Source: Bog-756 sp963812525
GTDB lineage: Bacteria; Actinomycetota; Acidimicrobiia; Acidimicrobiales; RAAP-2
DNA: 64,000 nucleotides
Direction of reading: 5' to 3'
Assembly (NCBI GenBank): GCA_963812525.1
Contig: CAWEVL010000010.1
Span: 496,001 to 560,000 of the forward strand
Part shown: one piece after another, positions 7,564 to 16,463 of the stretch
How positions within the stretch are numbered: position 1 is the stretch's first letter
Layout of the letters: each line of letters opens with the position of its first letter
Translations under genes and position numbers: made by a program
Notes under the pieces: generated by a model
Seen by the model: only the letters and a program-made list of their open reading frames with translations
The model's database searches: none
Told to the model about the DNA's origin: nothing

Positions 7564-8694
7564 CTACGAGCCGGGCAGCCCCAGGATGCGGCGGGCCACC
7601 AGATTCCGCTGGACCTGCGACGTCCCCCCCATGACGCTCTGGGCCCGGCTGTACAGGTAGGTGTTCAACGGCGTGTCGTCCCCACCTCCGTGGGCGATGC
7701 CGCCGATGGCCAGGGCGGCGTGCCCGACGGCCTGCTCCGTCCAGGTCATGAGCAGCTTGTCCACTGAGCCCTGGGGGCCGTGCGAGATCCCGTCGAGCCG
7801 GTCGGAGAGGCGCCTCCGCACGTGCAGGCGCAGCATCTCGACCTCCACCATGGCCCACCCGAGCTCCCGAACCTGCTCCGGTCCGAAGTCCTCGGGATGG
7901 CTCCGCACCCGGCGGGTGAGGTCGTTGACCTCCTTGGTGTACCGGGCCACGTACCCGAGTTCGCCCGGCTCGCGCTCGTGGCTCACCACGGTCATGGCCA
8001 GGGGCCAGCCCTCACCCGGTGTTCCGATCATGTTGCCGGCGGGGACCCGGGCGCCGTCGAACAGCACCTCGCCGAACTCCTTGGTGACGCCGTTGATCAT
8101 CCGGAGGGGTCGCTGCTCGATCCCGGGCTGGCCCATGGGCACCGCGAAGGCCGAGATGCCGCGGTGCTTGGCCACGTCGTGGTCGGTCCGGGCCAACAAC
8201 AGGCACCATTCGGCCTCGTCCGAGTAGCTCGTCCAGACCTTGTGACCGACGATGACATAGTCGTCACCCTCCCGGTCGGCCCGGGTGCGCAACGAGGCGA
8301 GGTCGGATCCGGCGTCGGGCTCGCTGAATCCCTGACACCAGCGGTCGCGACCGTTGACAATGCCCGGGAGGAATCGTTGTTTGATCTCGTCGCTGCCGTG
8401 CTCGAGGAGGCCCTGGACCAGGTAGCCGAGGCTCGGCCGGGGCGGCGCACCGGCGGCGGCCAGCTCCTCGTCGACGATCACCTCGTAGACGGTGGGCAGC
8501 TCCTGGCCGCCGACGGCCTTGGGCCACGACATGCCGAAGAAGCCGGCGTCGTACAGCGACCGGTGCCACGCCGCCATGCCCGCCCAGTAGTCGTCGTCGG
8601 TCGACGACGTGGGCAGGCCCGGATTGTTGGCCGGCAGCCACTCCCGCAGCCGGAGCCTGAAGGCCGACTCCTCGGCCGAGTCACGAAAGTCCAC
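7564..8694 (-). CDS. Acyl-CoA dehydrogenase, larger partner of a pair
   Basis: A 376-residue FadE-type flavoprotein subunit for alpha,beta-dehydrogenation of an acyl-CoA. Recognisable segments are WPKAVGGQELPTVYEV, GFSEPDAGSDLASLRTRA (FAD/substrate contacts), GHKVWTSYSDEAEW and the C-terminal GGTSQVQRNLVARRILGL. In the last motif the usual catalytic Glu of EGT is Gly. GTG 8694 is chosen because the family N-terminus DFRDSAEESAFRLRLREW follows. The start overlaps the preceding ACAD gene by 14 bases, so the two are translated together and probably form a heteromer like steroid-degrading FadE pairs. Confidence 0.9.
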   Translation of the reverse strand: MDFRDSAEESAFRLRLREWLPANNPGLPTSSTDDDYWAGMAAWHRSLYDAGFFGMSWPKAVGGQELPTVYEVIVDEELAAAGAPPRPSLGYLVQGLLEHGSDEIKQRFLPGIVNGRDRWCQGFSEPDAGSDLASLRTRADREGDDYVIVGHKVWTSYSDEAEWCLLLARTDHDVAKHRGISAFAVPMGQPGIEQRPLRMINGVTKEFGEVLFDGARVPAGNMIGTPGEGWPLAMTVVSHEREPGELGYVARYTKEVNDLTRRVRSHPEDFGPEQVRELGWAMVEVEMLRLHVRRRLSDRLDGISHGPQGSVDKLLMTWTEQAVGHAALAIGGIAHGGGDDTPLNTYLYSRAQSVMGGTSQVQRNLVARRILGLPGS

Positions 8695-9721
8695 GACGAC
8701 CCCCGATCCCCTGGTGCTGGAGCACCCGGGCCAGGCTGACTCCGACATCGCCGAAGAGGTCGCCCGACACCAGGGTCCGCCGGAGGTAGAGGTGGGCCAG
8801 GCACTCCCAGGTGTTGCCGATCCCGCCGTGCACCTGGATGGCCGTCTCGCAGACGGTGCGGGCGGCCCGGGTGCAGTACGCCTTGGCCACGGCCCCCGCG
8901 GCCAGCGCGTCATCGGCCGCCAGCGCGTCCACGGCCCAGGCCGCGTGCAGGGTGGCGCTGCGGGCCCCCTCGGCCAGTACGAAGGCGTCGGCCAACAGAT
9001 GCTGGACGGCCTGGAAGGAGCCGATGGCCGCGCCGTACTGGTGGCGCTGGGTGGCGTAGGTGCTCGCCAGTTTGACGGCGCCGCCCATGACTCCGACCAG
9101 GTCGGCACAGGCCAGCGAGAGGCCGAGGGCCGTCCACCGCGTCAGGTGCTCCATGGTGAGCGCCCCGTCCCCGCCGGTCACCGGCGTCACCGTGGTCGCC
9201 GGGTCCACCCTGGTCGACGGGCGGGTCAGATCCGCACCGGTCCCGCCCGAGGGCAGGGCCACCTGGGCCAGCCGGTGACCGTCGGGCCCGGGGACCAGCA
9301 GGAGGGCCCGCATCGACCCCTGCACATCGATGGCCACGCCTGGTGGGACCTCACCGTCGACGGCGGTGGCCACCGACAGGAGATCGGGGGTGAGGACGAC
9401 GGTCTCGACCTCCGCACTGGACGGCGCGCCGGCCAGTCTGCGGAGCTCGCAGGCCATGGTCGGCCCGACGAACGACACGTCGGCCAGACCCCGGCCGAGC
9501 TCCTCGGCCACGATCCCCGTCTCCACCCCGGACGCCAGCGGTGCCGCTCCGTCGACGGCCGTCCGGAGCTCCCGCCATCCGGCACCGGACACGGCAGCAT
9601 CCAGCGTCGCCGCCCGCTCCGGGTCGCCGAGCTCACCGACGGCGTGCGGGCCGAGCCGATCGACCAGCCGGGCGGCGGCGTCCCGCAGGGCCTGCTGTTC
9701 GGGCGAGAGGCGGACGTCCAT
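8681..9721 (-). CDS. Acyl-CoA dehydrogenase, second subunit
   Basis: This 346-residue protein starts MDVRLSPEQQALRDAA and has ACAD architecture, but with a much reduced middle domain that lacks the EPDAGSD segment. Its C-terminal domain is well kept: RHQYGAAIGSFQAVQHLLAD and IQVHGGIGNTWECLAHLYLRR. Such divergent chains typically pair with a full-length FadE to make an alpha2beta2 enzyme. Its ATG shares a base with the ligase stop (TGATG) and its end overlaps the partner ACAD, making a tight three-gene operon: ligase, this subunit, partner. Confidence 0.88.
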   Translation of the reverse strand: MDVRLSPEQQALRDAAARLVDRLGPHAVGELGDPERAATLDAAVSGAGWRELRTAVDGAAPLASGVETGIVAEELGRGLADVSFVGPTMACELRRLAGAPSSAEVETVVLTPDLLSVATAVDGEVPPGVAIDVQGSMRALLLVPGPDGHRLAQVALPSGGTGADLTRPSTRVDPATTVTPVTGGDGALTMEHLTRWTALGLSLACADLVGVMGGAVKLASTYATQRHQYGAAIGSFQAVQHLLADAFVLAEGARSATLHAAWAVDALAADDALAAGAVAKAYCTRAARTVCETAIQVHGGIGNTWECLAHLYLRRTLVSGDLFGDVGVSLARVLQHQGIGGRRGLS

Positions 9722-11247
9722 CAGCCCTCCGTCTGCGCCGCCAGCCGCGGGGCCGACCACTCGTCCCGCAGCCTGCGTCGCAGTACCTTCCCTGACGGGA
9801 GACGGGGGATCTCGTCCACCACGACCAGGTAGTGCAGGCGTTTGTAGGTGGCCAGCGAGTCGGCGACCAGCTCCTGGAGCTCGCCATCGGCCACCGGTCG
9901 GGCCGGGTCGAGGGCCACGGCAGCCGCCGGCACCTCCCCGGCCCGCTCGTCGGCCACGCCGAACACCGCGCAGTCGAGCACCGCCGGGTGCCGGAGCAGC
10001 ACGGCCTCCAGCTCGGCCGGGGCCACCTGGAAGCCGTTCACCTTGATCATCTCCTTCGACCGGTCGGTGAGGTGGACCCAGCCCTCCGGCTCGAGCCACC
10101 CGACGTCGCCGGTCCGGTACCAGCCATCCACGAAGGCGTCGTCGGTGGCGGCCTCCGGGAGATAGCCGGTCATCACCGATCGGCTCAGGACCTGGATCTC
10201 GCCGATCCCCCCCGGCGGCAGGATCTGCCCGCTGTCCAGGTCGGCGATCCGGAGCTCGACGCCGTCCGGCGGCAGTCCGGCGGAGTCCAATCGCCACGCC
10301 TCGGGGCGATCGACCGGGTTGGCGGCGATCACCGGCAGCTCGCTGGCCCCGTAGGCCGGGAGCCAGCGCACGCCGGTGCGCTGGGTCACGGTCTCGGCCA
10401 CGCTCTCGGTCACCGGCGTGGCCCCCCACATGATGTAGCGGAGCGAGGAGAGGTCGTGATCCTCCAGGTGGGGGTGGTTGGCCAGGGCCAAGGCGATCGG
10501 TGCCACCGCCATCTCCAGGGTCATCCGCTCACTGGCGATCCGAGCCAGGACCTCGTCGAGGTCGAAACGCCGGTGCAGGCGCACCGTCGCGCCCGACGAC
10601 ACCGCGGCGAGCAGGTTCAGCAGCCCGAGGATGTGCGACGGAGGGGTCGCCACCTGGAACCGGTCGTCCGGGCTGAGACCGAGGACGGTGCACCAGTGCG
10701 CGGTGGCCAGGCCCATCGAGGCATGCGTGTGGCGGACCGCCTTGGGCAGTCCGGTGGTGCCCGAGCTGAAGACCAGGACCACCTCGTCGGACCCCTGCCC
10801 GCCACCGGCCGCCGTCCGGGCCCGACTGTGGGCGAACGGGTCGGTCGACGGGTCGTCCAGATCGGTCACCGCCCCGGGGCCGAGGCAGTCGACCAGCAGG
10901 GCCGTGGCATCACCGTCGGCCACCGCATGTACCGGCCCGGTCAGCTCCAGGGCGTGCCCCACCTCGACCGCCTTCCAGGCCGGGCTCAGGAGCACCGCTG
11001 CCGCACCCAGCTTGCTCGTGGCGAAGACGGCCACGATGAACTCCACGCGGTTGGCCATCATGAGGGCCACGCGGTCACCGGGCTTGACCCCCCGCGCCGC
11101 CAGGTGGCGGGCCAGCGCGTTGCTCAGGCCCTCGAGTTGGTGGAACGACCAGTGCTCGCCGTCGCACCGGATGGCGTCTCGATCTCCGAATCGGTGCGCG
11201 GCCCGCTCGAGGGCTTCATGCATCAGCACCGTTTCCATTGGAAACAT
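9721..11247 (-). CDS. AMP-dependent acyl-CoA ligase (FadD-like)
   Basis: A 508-residue ANL-superfamily adenylating enzyme that activates a carboxylic acid to its CoA thioester. The P-loop motif VFSSGTTGLPKAVRHTH, the A5-type AYGASELPV, the hinge WYRTGDVGWLEPEGW and LTDRSKEMIKVNGFQVAPAE, and the C-terminal lysine in LPSGKVLRR are intact. Two in-frame starts (11247 and, 9 bases later, METVLMHEAL) are possible. It heads the operon with the ACAD pair and is divergent from the classical ACAD at 11303, across a short AT-rich promoter region. The substrate is unknown; the A5 region does not allow a guess. Confidence 0.92.
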   Translation of the reverse strand: MFPMETVLMHEALERAAHRFGDRDAIRCDGEHWSFHQLEGLSNALARHLAARGVKPGDRVALMMANRVEFIVAVFATSKLGAAAVLLSPAWKAVEVGHALELTGPVHAVADGDATALLVDCLGPGAVTDLDDPSTDPFAHSRARTAAGGGQGSDEVVLVFSSGTTGLPKAVRHTHASMGLATAHWCTVLGLSPDDRFQVATPPSHILGLLNLLAAVSSGATVRLHRRFDLDEVLARIASERMTLEMAVAPIALALANHPHLEDHDLSSLRYIMWGATPVTESVAETVTQRTGVRWLPAYGASELPVIAANPVDRPEAWRLDSAGLPPDGVELRIADLDSGQILPPGGIGEIQVLSRSVMTGYLPEAATDDAFVDGWYRTGDVGWLEPEGWVHLTDRSKEMIKVNGFQVAPAELEAVLLRHPAVLDCAVFGVADERAGEVPAAAVALDPARPVADGELQELVADSLATYKRLHYLVVVDEIPRLPSGKVLRRRLRDEWSAPRLAAQTEG

Positions 11248-11302
11248 TCTTCTCCAATTTGAGATCGACCGTCAATATTTATCAGAGGTACACTTCTCAA
11301 TT
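11248..11302. promoter_or_regulatory. Divergent promoter region, AT-rich
   Basis: These 55 bases separate the ligase and ACAD starts and are far more AT-rich than their surroundings. On the plus strand, TACACT at 11289-11294 lies 8 bases before ATG 11303, the layout of a leaderless promoter. CTTCTCCAATT and CTTCTCAATT occur as near-direct repeats about 40 bases apart and could bind a shared regulator. Confidence 0.45.
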
Positions 11303-12466
11303 ATGCAGACTCAGGACGCGAACCCCATCACCAGCGACGACGTTCGACAGGAGATCATCGAGACGGTCCGTCGGTTCGTCGCCCGTGAGGTCACGCCGGT
11401 GGCGTCCGAGCTGGAGCACGATGACCGCTTCCCGGCGGAGATCATCGAGCAGATGCGGACACTCGGACTGTTCGGCGTCACCATCCCCGAGCCCTACGGT
11501 GGGCTCGGGCTCGACCTCCTGACCTACATCGGTGTGATCGAAGAGCTGGCCTACGGTTGGATGAGCCTGACCGGTGCCGTCAACACCCACACCATGGCGG
11601 CGACACTGCTCATGGTTCACGGCAGCCAGGAGCAGAAACTGCGGTGGTTGCCGGTCATGGCCACCGGCGAGCGGCGAGGTGCGCTGTCCCTCTCGGAGCC
11701 GGACGCCGGCAGCGACACCCGCAACATCGCCTGCCGGGCCGAGCGTGACGGCGACGAGTACGTGGTCAACGGGACCAAGGCCTGGGTCACCAACGGTGAG
11801 CGGGCCGGACTGGTGGCCCTGGCCGCCCGCACCGAGGAGGGCATCTCCGCCTTCATCGTCGAGAAGGAGCCGGGCCCCCGTTTCGAGGGGATCTCGGTCA
11901 GCAGGCACGTGGGCAAGCTCGGGTACCGCGGCGTCGAGACCGTCGAGATGGCCTACACCGACCACCGCGTGCCGGCCGGCAATCTGATCGGCGAACCGGG
12001 TCGGGGCCTGGCCCAGATCCTGGGGGTGCTCGAGGTGGGGCGCATCAACATCGCCTCGCGTGCGGTCGGCGTGGCCCGGGCCGCCTTCGACGCCTCCCTG
12101 ACCTACGCCCAGCAACGGACCACCTTCGGCAAGCCGATCGCCGAGCACCAGGCCATCCAGCTCAAGCTGGCCGACATGGCGACCCGGCTGGAAGCGGCCC
12201 GTCTCCTGACCCGGAACGCGGCCGAGCGCAAGATGGCCGGCCTGCGCTGTGACGTGGAAGCCGGCATGGCCAAGCTGTTCGCCAGCGAGACCGCACTGGA
12301 GCTGGCCACCGAGGCCATGCGCATCCACGGCGGCGTCGGCTACACCACGGACCTCCCGATCGAGCGGTACTACCGGGATGCCCCGCTCATGGTCATCGGC
12401 GAGGGGACCAATGAGATCCAGCGGCTGGTGATCGCTCGGGGCCTGCTGGCCCGGGCCCGGCACTAG
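11303..12466 (+). CDS. Classical acyl-CoA dehydrogenase
   Basis: A complete 387-residue ACAD. It contains IPEPYGGLGLDLLTY, ALSLSEPDAGSDTRN, GTKAWVTNGERAG, the arginine-rich RTTFGKPIAEHQAIQ, MRIHGGVGYTTD and, unlike the paired FadE chains elsewhere in the window, the canonical active-site GEGTNEIQRLVIARGLL with the catalytic glutamate. It should work as a homotetrameric FAD enzyme on short or branched acyl-CoA, passing electrons to ETF. The ATG at 11303 follows a -10-like box by 8 bases. Its end overlaps the convergent CaiB gene by 4 bases. Confidence 0.95.
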   Translation: MQTQDANPITSDDVRQEIIETVRRFVAREVTPVASELEHDDRFPAEIIEQMRTLGLFGVTIPEPYGGLGLDLLTYIGVIEELAYGWMSLTGAVNTHTMAATLLMVHGSQEQKLRWLPVMATGERRGALSLSEPDAGSDTRNIACRAERDGDEYVVNGTKAWVTNGERAGLVALAARTEEGISAFIVEKEPGPRFEGISVSRHVGKLGYRGVETVEMAYTDHRVPAGNLIGEPGRGLAQILGVLEVGRINIASRAVGVARAAFDASLTYAQQRTTFGKPIAEHQAIQLKLADMATRLEAARLLTRNAAERKMAGLRCDVEAGMAKLFASETALELATEAMRIHGGVGYTTDLPIERYYRDAPLMVIGEGTNEIQRLVIARGLLARARH

Positions 12467-13626
12467 GGGCCGCTGGCCGGAGGACCCCCGGGGTGGGCCA
12501 GCTCGCCGAGCACCTCGGCGGTGTGCTGACCGAGCCTCGGGACCGGGGCATACCGGCGGCCGGGAACATCGGAGAAGCTGACCGGCCCGTTCACCGAGCG
12601 CTGGGTGCCGACCCCGCCGCCCCCGTCGATCTCGGCGATCCCGTCGTTGGCGAGCAGCTGGGCGTCCTCGACCACCTCGGCCGGGGTCTGGGCCGGGGCC
12701 CACCACACCCCTTCCTCGTCGAACCGCGCCGCCCAGACGTCCAGGGGGTGCTGGGCGACGATCTGGTCCAGGATGGCGATGACCTCGGCCCGGTTGCGAC
12801 GAATGGCGGAGGCGTCGGCGAAGCGCGGGTCGTCGAGCAGCTCGGGGTGGCCCAGGGCACGACACACCGCGGGGATGTGGCGGGCCGCCTCCAGGCCGGT
12901 GAAGAAGAACCACCGGCCGTCGCCGGCCCGGTACGGGTTCATGAGCGGCGCCTGGTTCTGGTCCCGGGACTCGGCCCGGGCGACCTTGCCGAGGGTCATC
13001 TGCAGACCCAGGTCCCATCCCAGCACGTAGGTGCCGGTCCGCAGGAGCGAGACCTCGACGACCCGTCCGCGTCCGGTCGCCCGCTGTTCCAGCACGGCGG
13101 CCAGGAGGCCGGCCAGTGCGGCCAGACCGGTGATGTGGTCGCCGATGCCGCCCCGGGCGTTGAGCGGATTGCCCTCGGCGTCGGCCATCTGCACCGACAG
13201 CCCGGACCGGGCCCAGAAGGCCCCGATGTCGTAGGTGGGGCGGTCCCGCTCGTCGCCCCGGAGGCCGTAGCCGCTGATGCTGCAGTACACCAGGCGGGGG
13301 TGGCGGGCCACGGTGGCCGCCGGCTCGAGACCGAGGCCGTCGAGCGAGTCGGGCCGGAGGTTGCTGATGAAGACGTCGGCCGTGTCCAGCAGGTCGTCGA
13401 GGTGCTGGCGGCCCTCCGGCTGGCGCAGGTCGAGCGAGACGCTGCGCTTGCCCCGGTTGTCGAGGGCGAAGGCCGGGTTCGGCATGTCGCTCTCGATGCC
13501 GAGGGACCCGAACACCTGGCGCATGGGGTCGCCGGCCGGCGACTCGACCTTGATCACGTCGGCGCCCCAGTCGGCCAGCAGCGCCGCCGCCGAGGGTGCC
13601 GCCACCCACACGCCCAGCTCGACCAC
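12463..13626 (-). CDS. CaiB/BaiF family CoA-transferase
   Basis: A class III CoA-transferase of about 387 residues that moves CoA between carboxylates. The family opening ELGVWVAAPSAAALLADWGADVIKVE, the segment RGKRSVSLDLRQPEG, LVYCSISGYG and YDIGAFWARSG are all present, as is the C-terminal TPAEVVEDAQLL. The true start is uncertain. The conserved N-terminus reads further upstream (GLTALAGLRVVELG) with no ATG or GTG before an in-frame TGA at 13674, so either a CTG start or an undetected indel is likely; GTG 13626 is the only standard start. It follows the CoA ligase gene closely. Confidence 0.88.
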   Translation of the reverse strand: MVELGVWVAAPSAAALLADWGADVIKVESPAGDPMRQVFGSLGIESDMPNPAFALDNRGKRSVSLDLRQPEGRQHLDDLLDTADVFISNLRPDSLDGLGLEPAATVARHPRLVYCSISGYGLRGDERDRPTYDIGAFWARSGLSVQMADAEGNPLNARGGIGDHITGLAALAGLLAAVLEQRATGRGRVVEVSLLRTGTYVLGWDLGLQMTLGKVARAESRDQNQAPLMNPYRAGDGRWFFFTGLEAARHIPAVCRALGHPELLDDPRFADASAIRRNRAEVIAILDQIVAQHPLDVWAARFDEEGVWWAPAQTPAEVVEDAQLLANDGIAEIDGGGGVGTQRSVNGPVSFSDVPGRRYAPVPRLGQHTAEVLGELAHPGGPPASGP

Positions 13627-13671
13627 CCGGAGACCGGCCAGGGCGGTGAGTCCCGGCGCGGCCGTCGGCGC

Positions 13672-15270
13672 TCACCCGGCCGCCTCGGCCCGGTGGGCGC
13701 CGGCCCGCTGGCGCAGGACGTCCTTCATCACCTTGCCGGTGGCGTTGACCGGGAGCTCGTCGACGATGGCCACCACCCTCGGGACCTTGTAGTTGGCCAT
13801 CTGGTGGCGCGACCATTCGATGATCTCGGCCGGGGAGCCGGTCCCCGTCCTGGTGACCACGAAGGCCATGCCCACCTCGCCCAGCCGTTCGTCGGGGATG
13901 CCGATCACCGCGGCCTGCCGGATGTCGGGATGGCGGCACAGGAAGTTCTCGATCTCGGCGGGATAGGCGTTGAACCCCCCCACGATGAACATGTCCTTGA
14001 CCCGCCCCACGATCCGCAGGCAGCCGGCCTCGTCGATCACACCCAGGTCACCGGTGCGCAGCCACCCCTCCGGGGAAAGGGCGAGCGCGGTGGCCTCGGG
14101 GTCGTCGAGGTAGCCGGCCATCACGCTGCCGCCCCGCAGCACCACCTCGCCGGCCTCGCCCGCCGCCGCATCGCCGTCGGCGCCGACGATGCGGAGCTCG
14201 AAGCCGGGCCGGGGCCGGCCGACGGTGGTGGCGATGGTCTCCACGTCGTCCCCCGGCGAGGTGGCCGCCGCGGTGCCCGCCTCGGTGAGCCCGTAGCCGG
14301 TGACGACGGTCGAGAACGGCAGCTCCTCGTGGATGCGGCGCACCAGCTCGACGGGTATGTCGGCGGCCCCGGTCACCGCCACCCGCAGCGTCTCCAACCG
14401 GTGGTCGGCGCGTCGGGGATGGTCCAGGATGGCCTGGTAGAGGGTCGGTGGTCCGGGCAGGACGGTGACCTGGTCCCGATCGACGCGCTCCAGGATCCGG
14501 TCCACGTCGAACACGGCCTCGGGCAGCATGGTGGCCCCGCTGGCCACGCAGGCCAGGATCCCCGCCTTCAGTCCGAACATGTGGAAGTACGGATTGACCA
14601 TGAGGTAGCGGTCATCGGGACCGAGGCCGGTCATGGCCACCCAGTCGGTGGCCACGCACAGGGTCCGTCCGTGGGTCATGACCACACCTTTGGGTACCCC
14701 GGTGGTCCCCGAGGTGAACAGGATGTCCGACGGATCACCCGGGCCCAGCTCGGAGCACCGGCGATCCACGGTCCGCCGGGTGGTGTCTCCGGCCCGGTCC
14801 AGGAACCCCGCCCACGACTGGGCGCCGGTGGGCACCGGACCGGCGGCCACGATGACGGTGGACAGGTCGGGAAGGTCGGTCCCGGTGGCGCCGAGCATGG
14901 CGACGTAGTCGGTCCCGAGGAAGTCGGTGACGGTGACCAGGGCCCGGGCCCGGCTCCGGGCCAGGAGATCGGCGGCCTCGCCGCCCTTGAAGCGGGTGTT
15001 GACCGGGACCAGCACCGCGCCGGCCTGCGAGATGCCCAGGAAGGCCACCACCCACTCGACGCGGTTGGGGGCCCAGACGGCGACGCGGTCACCCGGGTCG
15101 ATCCCCGACTCGACCAGGGCGGCGCCGAACGAACGGGCGGCCTCGAAGAGCTGGGCGTAGGTCAGCGAGGTGTCGCCGTCCTCGATGGCCGGTCGGTCAC
15201 CGAACCGGTGGGCGGCGGCGGCGGTGATCGCCGGGATGGTCGGTGCCGGGCCTCCGACCACGGTGTTCAT
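13672..15270 (-). CDS. AMP-dependent acyl-CoA ligase (FadD3-like)
   Basis: A 532-residue ANL adenylase with DILFTSGTTGVPKGVVMTHG (P-loop), VTGYGLTEAGTAA, LRTGDLGVIDEAGC, VGRVKDMFIVGGFNAYPAE and the catalytic lysine near the end in NATGKVMKDVLR. Overall pattern and length resemble the FadD3/FadD17 branch that activates ring-derived propionates, but that is a similarity call by eye. ATG 15270 overlaps the amidohydrolase stop (ATGA), so amidohydrolase, ligase and CaiB are one operon. Confidence 0.92.
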   Translation of the reverse strand: MNTVVGGPAPTIPAITAAAAHRFGDRPAIEDGDTSLTYAQLFEAARSFGAALVESGIDPGDRVAVWAPNRVEWVVAFLGISQAGAVLVPVNTRFKGGEAADLLARSRARALVTVTDFLGTDYVAMLGATGTDLPDLSTVIVAAGPVPTGAQSWAGFLDRAGDTTRRTVDRRCSELGPGDPSDILFTSGTTGVPKGVVMTHGRTLCVATDWVAMTGLGPDDRYLMVNPYFHMFGLKAGILACVASGATMLPEAVFDVDRILERVDRDQVTVLPGPPTLYQAILDHPRRADHRLETLRVAVTGAADIPVELVRRIHEELPFSTVVTGYGLTEAGTAAATSPGDDVETIATTVGRPRPGFELRIVGADGDAAAGEAGEVVLRGGSVMAGYLDDPEATALALSPEGWLRTGDLGVIDEAGCLRIVGRVKDMFIVGGFNAYPAEIENFLCRHPDIRQAAVIGIPDERLGEVGMAFVVTRTGTGSPAEIIEWSRHQMANYKVPRVVAIVDELPVNATGKVMKDVLRQRAGAHRAEAAG

Positions 15271-16463
15271 CGAGCGACGGCATCGACGACGTTCATCAAC
15301 GTCGCCAGATTCCCACCCATGATCTTGCGGACGGACTCCTCGTCGAGGCCCTCCAGCTCGTCGAGATAGCTCACCGGGTCGGCCAGGCCTTCGGGATGCG
15401 GGTAGTCGGACCCGAACAACACGTGCTCCACGCCGATCAGCTCGGCCAACGCACCGAGATCCTCCTCCCAGAACGGGCTGATGTAGATGTTGCGCTTGAT
15501 GACGGCCACCGGATCCTCCGGGAAGTCCTGGGGCATCTTCTTGTACAGGTCGGCCATGTTCTTGAGCAACGGCTCCACCCAGCTGCTGCCGTTCTCGATC
15601 ACCGCCACCTTGAGGGCGGGGAACCGGGACAGGGCTCCATGGCAGACGAGCGCCGACACGGCGTCCTCCACCGGCCGCCAGGCGGACAGCATGCGGAACG
15701 CCTGGGGCTGGAAGGGGAGCATCTCGCTGTCACTGCCCATCCAGTCGTTGGCATACCGCTCGTAGCCGCTGTCCGAGGAGTGCATGGCCACCAGGACGTC
15801 GTTGTCCACCACCTTCTGCCAGAACGGGTCGAACTCCTCCAGTCCGAACGAGCGGGGCCCGCGGAAGCCGGACACCGGTGCGGGACGGATGAGCACCACC
15901 CGCGCCCCGCGCTCGAGCACCCAGTCGAGCTCCTCGATGGCCCGGTCCACGATGGGCAGCGTGATGACCGGCGTGGTGAAGATCCGCCCTTCGTAGTCGA
16001 AGGACCACGTCTCGTGCAGCCACTGGTTGAGGGCGTGGATGGCGGCGTGGGTGAGCTCGGGGTCGTCACGCATCCGCTCCTCGACCAGACTGGCCAGGGT
16101 GGGGAACATGAGGGCCCGGTCGATGCCCTGCTCGTCCATCAGCTGGACCCGGGCCGCCGGCTCCCGGAAGGCCGGGATGGCCTTCATGGGCTCCCCGAAG
16201 ATCTCCCGCCGGCTCTTGCCGTCCGGGTTGCCGAACCGGAAGTAGTCCTCCTGCGCCCCGGGTCGGGCCACGACGTCGAAGGTGGGGTTCGGGATGTACT
16301 CGCTGATCCGACCCCGGATCACGATCTTGGTCCGGCCGTGCACATCGACGTAGTCGATGGCGCCCCGGTAGCGGTCGGGGAGGTACTTGGTCAACGCCTC
16401 ACGGGTCTCGTACAGATGGTTGTCCGCATCGAACAGGGGGATGCTCAGCGCTCGCTTCGACAT
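15267..16463 (-). CDS. Amidohydrolase family protein (ACMSD-like, COG2159)
   Basis: A 398-residue metal-dependent TIM-barrel hydrolase or decarboxylase of the aminocarboxymuconate-semialdehyde-decarboxylase group. The N-terminal metal motif is FDADNHLYE (D-x-H variant), the mid-barrel histidine lies in LVAMHSSDSGY, and the C-terminal metal aspartate in HVLFGSDYPHPEGLADP. Members of this group often hydrolyse or decarboxylate ring-cleavage products. It is first in the operon with ligase and CaiB. A TACTCT box about 60 bases upstream may be its -10. A second member of the same family is at 51456-52758. Confidence 0.9.
   Translation of the reverse strand: MSKRALSIPLFDADNHLYETREALTKYLPDRYRGAIDYVDVHGRTKIVIRGRISEYIPNPTFDVVARPGAQEDYFRFGNPDGKSRREIFGEPMKAIPAFREPAARVQLMDEQGIDRALMFPTLASLVEERMRDDPELTHAAIHALNQWLHETWSFDYEGRIFTTPVITLPIVDRAIEELDWVLERGARVVLIRPAPVSGFRGPRSFGLEEFDPFWQKVVDNDVLVAMHSSDSGYERYANDWMGSDSEMLPFQPQAFRMLSAWRPVEDAVSALVCHGALSRFPALKVAVIENGSSWVEPLLKNMADLYKKMPQDFPEDPVAVIKRNIYISPFWEEDLGALAELIGVEHVLFGSDYPHPEGLADPVSYLDELEGLDEESVRKIMGGNLATLMNVVDAVAR

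Noticed and set aside
12493..15369. Very long plus-strand open frame over the CaiB and CoA-ligase genes
   Set aside because: It is the antisense shadow of two clear minus-strand genes; the translation is Gly/Arg/Val-rich without domains, which high-GC codon bias explains.
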